A DNA stretch of 64,000 nt from Massilia sp. YIM B02769 (GTDB taxonomy: Bacteria; Pseudomonadota; Gammaproteobacteria; Burkholderiales; Burkholderiaceae_D), in the NCBI RefSeq assembly GCF_030411995.1, contig NZ_JASNRC010000010.1, positions 220,399 to 284,398 on the forward strand. The letters are read 5' to 3'. Made by a program: the position numbers and the translations under genes. Positions 62,833 through 64,000 of the stretch are shown in pieces. Within the stretch, counting starts at the first letter, position 1; each line of letters opens with the position of its first letter. The notes beneath the pieces were generated by a model. It did no database searches, was not told where the DNA came from, and saw only the letters and a list, made by a program, of their open reading frames with translations.

Positions 62833-63740
62833 ACAAACTCGACCCCATCCGCATCTTCCTGAAGGTCGCCGAGCTGGAAAGCTTCAGCGGCGCGGCCCAG
62901 CAGCTTGGTTTACCGAACACCACCGTCTCCGCCAACGTGCGCGAGCTCGAGGAAGACTTCGGCGTGCGCCTGCTGCAGCGGACCACGCGCCGCGTGAAGC
63001 TGACCCAGGAAGGCGCCGCCTTCTACGCGCGCAGCCGCAACCTGCTCGACGAATTCGACGAACTCGGCAGCATGTTCGACGGCGGCGCCGATGGCTTGAG
63101 CGGGCGCCTGCGCGTCGACCTCACGGTCGGCATCGCCGCCAAGGTCGTGCTGCCGCGCCTCGGCGAATTCATGGCGAAGCACCCGCGCCTGGAAATCAAC
63201 CTCAGCACCACCGACCGCCGCGTCGATGTGGTGCGCGAAGGCTTCGATTGCGTGCTGCGCTCCGGCACGCTGCTTGACTCCAGCCTGGTCGCGCGCCCGC
63301 TGGGCAGCTACCGCATGGTCAACTGCGCCAGCCCGGCCTACCTCGCCGCGTTTGGCACACCGCTCACGCTGGACGACCTGGCCCGGCACCGCATCGTCCA
63401 CTACGACGCCCTGCTGGGCGGCAGCGCGCCGGTGTGGGAGTGGTTCGACGGCGAGCGCACCCAGTTGGCGCCGGTCGGCGGCATGCTCACCGTGAACGGC
63501 ACCGCCTGCTACGAGGCCGCCTGCCGCGCCGGCCTCGGCATGATCCAGGTGCCGGACGTGGCGGTGCGCGCCTACCTCGACAGCGGCGAACTGGTCGAGG
63601 TGCTGCCGGACTTCCGGGCCGAGCCGATGCCGGTGGCGTTCGTGTATCCGTCGCGCCGCTACGTGCCGGCGCGCACGCTGGCCTTCATGGACTGGGTGCA
63701 GGCGATATTGGCGCCTTATCTCGACCCGGCGAGCCCCTGA
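62829..63740 (+). CDS. LysR-family transcriptional regulator
   Basis: A 303-residue LysR regulator. The HTH domain is residues 1-60 (IRIFLKVAELESFSGAAQQLGLPNTTVSANVRELEEDFGVRLLQRTTRRVKLTQEG in part); the effector domain follows, with LRVDLTVGIAAKVVLPRLGEF and DCVLRSGTLLDSSLVARPLG, the pattern of the large CrgA/AaeR-type subgroup. It is divergent from the SDR gene, with a probable operator between. Its 3' end overlaps the end of the convergent alcohol dehydrogenase gene by 25 bp. Confidence 0.93.
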   Translation: MNKLDPIRIFLKVAELESFSGAAQQLGLPNTTVSANVRELEEDFGVRLLQRTTRRVKLTQEGAAFYARSRNLLDEFDELGSMFDGGADGLSGRLRVDLTVGIAAKVVLPRLGEFMAKHPRLEINLSTTDRRVDVVREGFDCVLRSGTLLDSSLVARPLGSYRMVNCASPAYLAAFGTPLTLDDLARHRIVHYDALLGGSAPVWEWFDGERTQLAPVGGMLTVNGTACYEAACRAGLGMIQVPDVAVRAYLDSGELVEVLPDFRAEPMPVAFVYPSRRYVPARTLAFMDWVQAILAPYLDPASP

Positions 63741-64000
63741 CCCTTGCCCATGTCGATCACGAAACGGTAGTAGACATCGCCCTTTTCCAGCCGCAGGTAA
63801 GCGTCGTTGATCTCGGCCATCGCGATCAGTTCGATGTCCGCGACGATGCCGTGTTCGCTGCAGAAGGCCAGCATCTCGTGCGTGTCCGCCGTGCCTGCAG
63901 CGCCCGAACTGGCCAGGCGGCGGCGTCCCATCGTCAGCATGATGGGCGCAAAATCGAAGCTGTCGGGAATGCCGAGCGAGCACAGGGTGGCATCGAGCTT
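63716..64000 (-). CDS. NAD(P)-dependent zinc alcohol dehydrogenase, C-terminal part
   Basis: The last 94 codons of a gene that begins beyond the window. The visible part reads KLDATLCSLGIPDSFDFAPIM in short, then RRLASSGAAGTADTHEMLAFCSEHGIVADIELIAMAEINDAYLRLEKGDVYYRFVIDM, which matches the C-terminus of the YahK/cinnamyl alcohol dehydrogenase-like group of medium-chain dehydrogenases. The common AGSLIGG is replaced by ASSGAAG. The zinc-binding and catalytic residues lie outside the window. Confidence 0.85.
   Translation of the reverse strand, partial: KLDATLCSLGIPDSFDFAPIMLTMGRRRLASSGAAGTADTHEMLAFCSEHGIVADIELIAMAEINDAYLRLEKGDVYYRFVIDMGKGQGLAGSR

Overview
The window looks like a chromosomal segment of a high-GC betaproteobacterium of the Oxalobacteraceae, most likely Massilia or a close relative (Telluria, Duganella). 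This is inference from gene content: PEP-CTERM sorted exoproteins, the hemC-hemD-hemX-hemY operon divergent from ppc, nadE next to a PII gene, a RpoD with a very long N-terminal extension, and uniformly GC-rich codon use in core genes. I see no rRNA, tRNA, CRISPR array, prophage or insertion sequence. Coding density is high on both strands.

Layout. 1-6.1 kb: a PEP-CTERM exoprotein, a TRIC-type channel, PII protein and NAD synthetase, a COG3146 acyltransferase-like protein and a small membrane protein. 6.2-15.6 kb: a LysR regulator divergent from a TonB-dependent receptor, an alpha/beta hydrolase and a complete Liv-type ABC transporter (binding protein, two ATPases, two permeases). This looks like one uptake and processing locus for an unidentified substrate. 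15.9-18.5 kb: a second PEP-CTERM protein, a small secreted partner and a zinc metallopeptidase with a PA domain. 18.7-26.7 kb: core metabolism (ppa, hemYXDC, ppc). 26.9-31.1 kb: a TonB/TolA-like protein with a giant coiled coil, the amino acid exporter yddG and three small proteins of unknown function. 31.3-35.2 kb: a three-subunit periplasmic FAD (GMC) dehydrogenase with a triheme cytochrome and a Tat-exported small subunit. 35.7-40.4 kb: a chemoreceptor divergent from a PAS-GGDEF-EAL protein. 41-46 kb: rpoD, a probable small RNA, proQ, a 3'-5' exonuclease and a membrane-anchored glutaredoxin. 46.1-48.6 kb: two tandem 51-residue secreted cysteine peptides followed by two c-type cytochromes. 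48.6-50.2 kb: a lower-GC accessory pair including a DUF4241 protein. 50.2-64 kb: SDRs, uridine kinase, a PilT-like ATPase, an interrupted kptA, a DUF2807 protein, a copper chaperone, YaeQ, purU, an NADP oxidoreductase, and a stress/metal group (phasin, hemerythrin, KGG protein, cysteine-rich copper protein), ending in a divergent SDR/LysR pair and a truncated alcohol dehydrogenase.

Most interesting signals. (1) Two tandem, diverged copies of a tiny secreted peptide with cysteines exactly every seventh residue; the second copy is only 51 codons and easily missed. (2) A rho-independent terminator between divergent rpoD and proQ that no coding gene can use, implying a small RNA beside the gene of an RNA chaperone. 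(3) A family of composite palindromic elements (GTAGGGTGG...CCACGC cores), in three places built as roughly 210-225 bp inverted pairs. (4) The LysR/TonB receptor/hydrolase/Liv locus with a cluster of TGTGCAC sites. (5) A kptA gene split by one in-frame stop codon.
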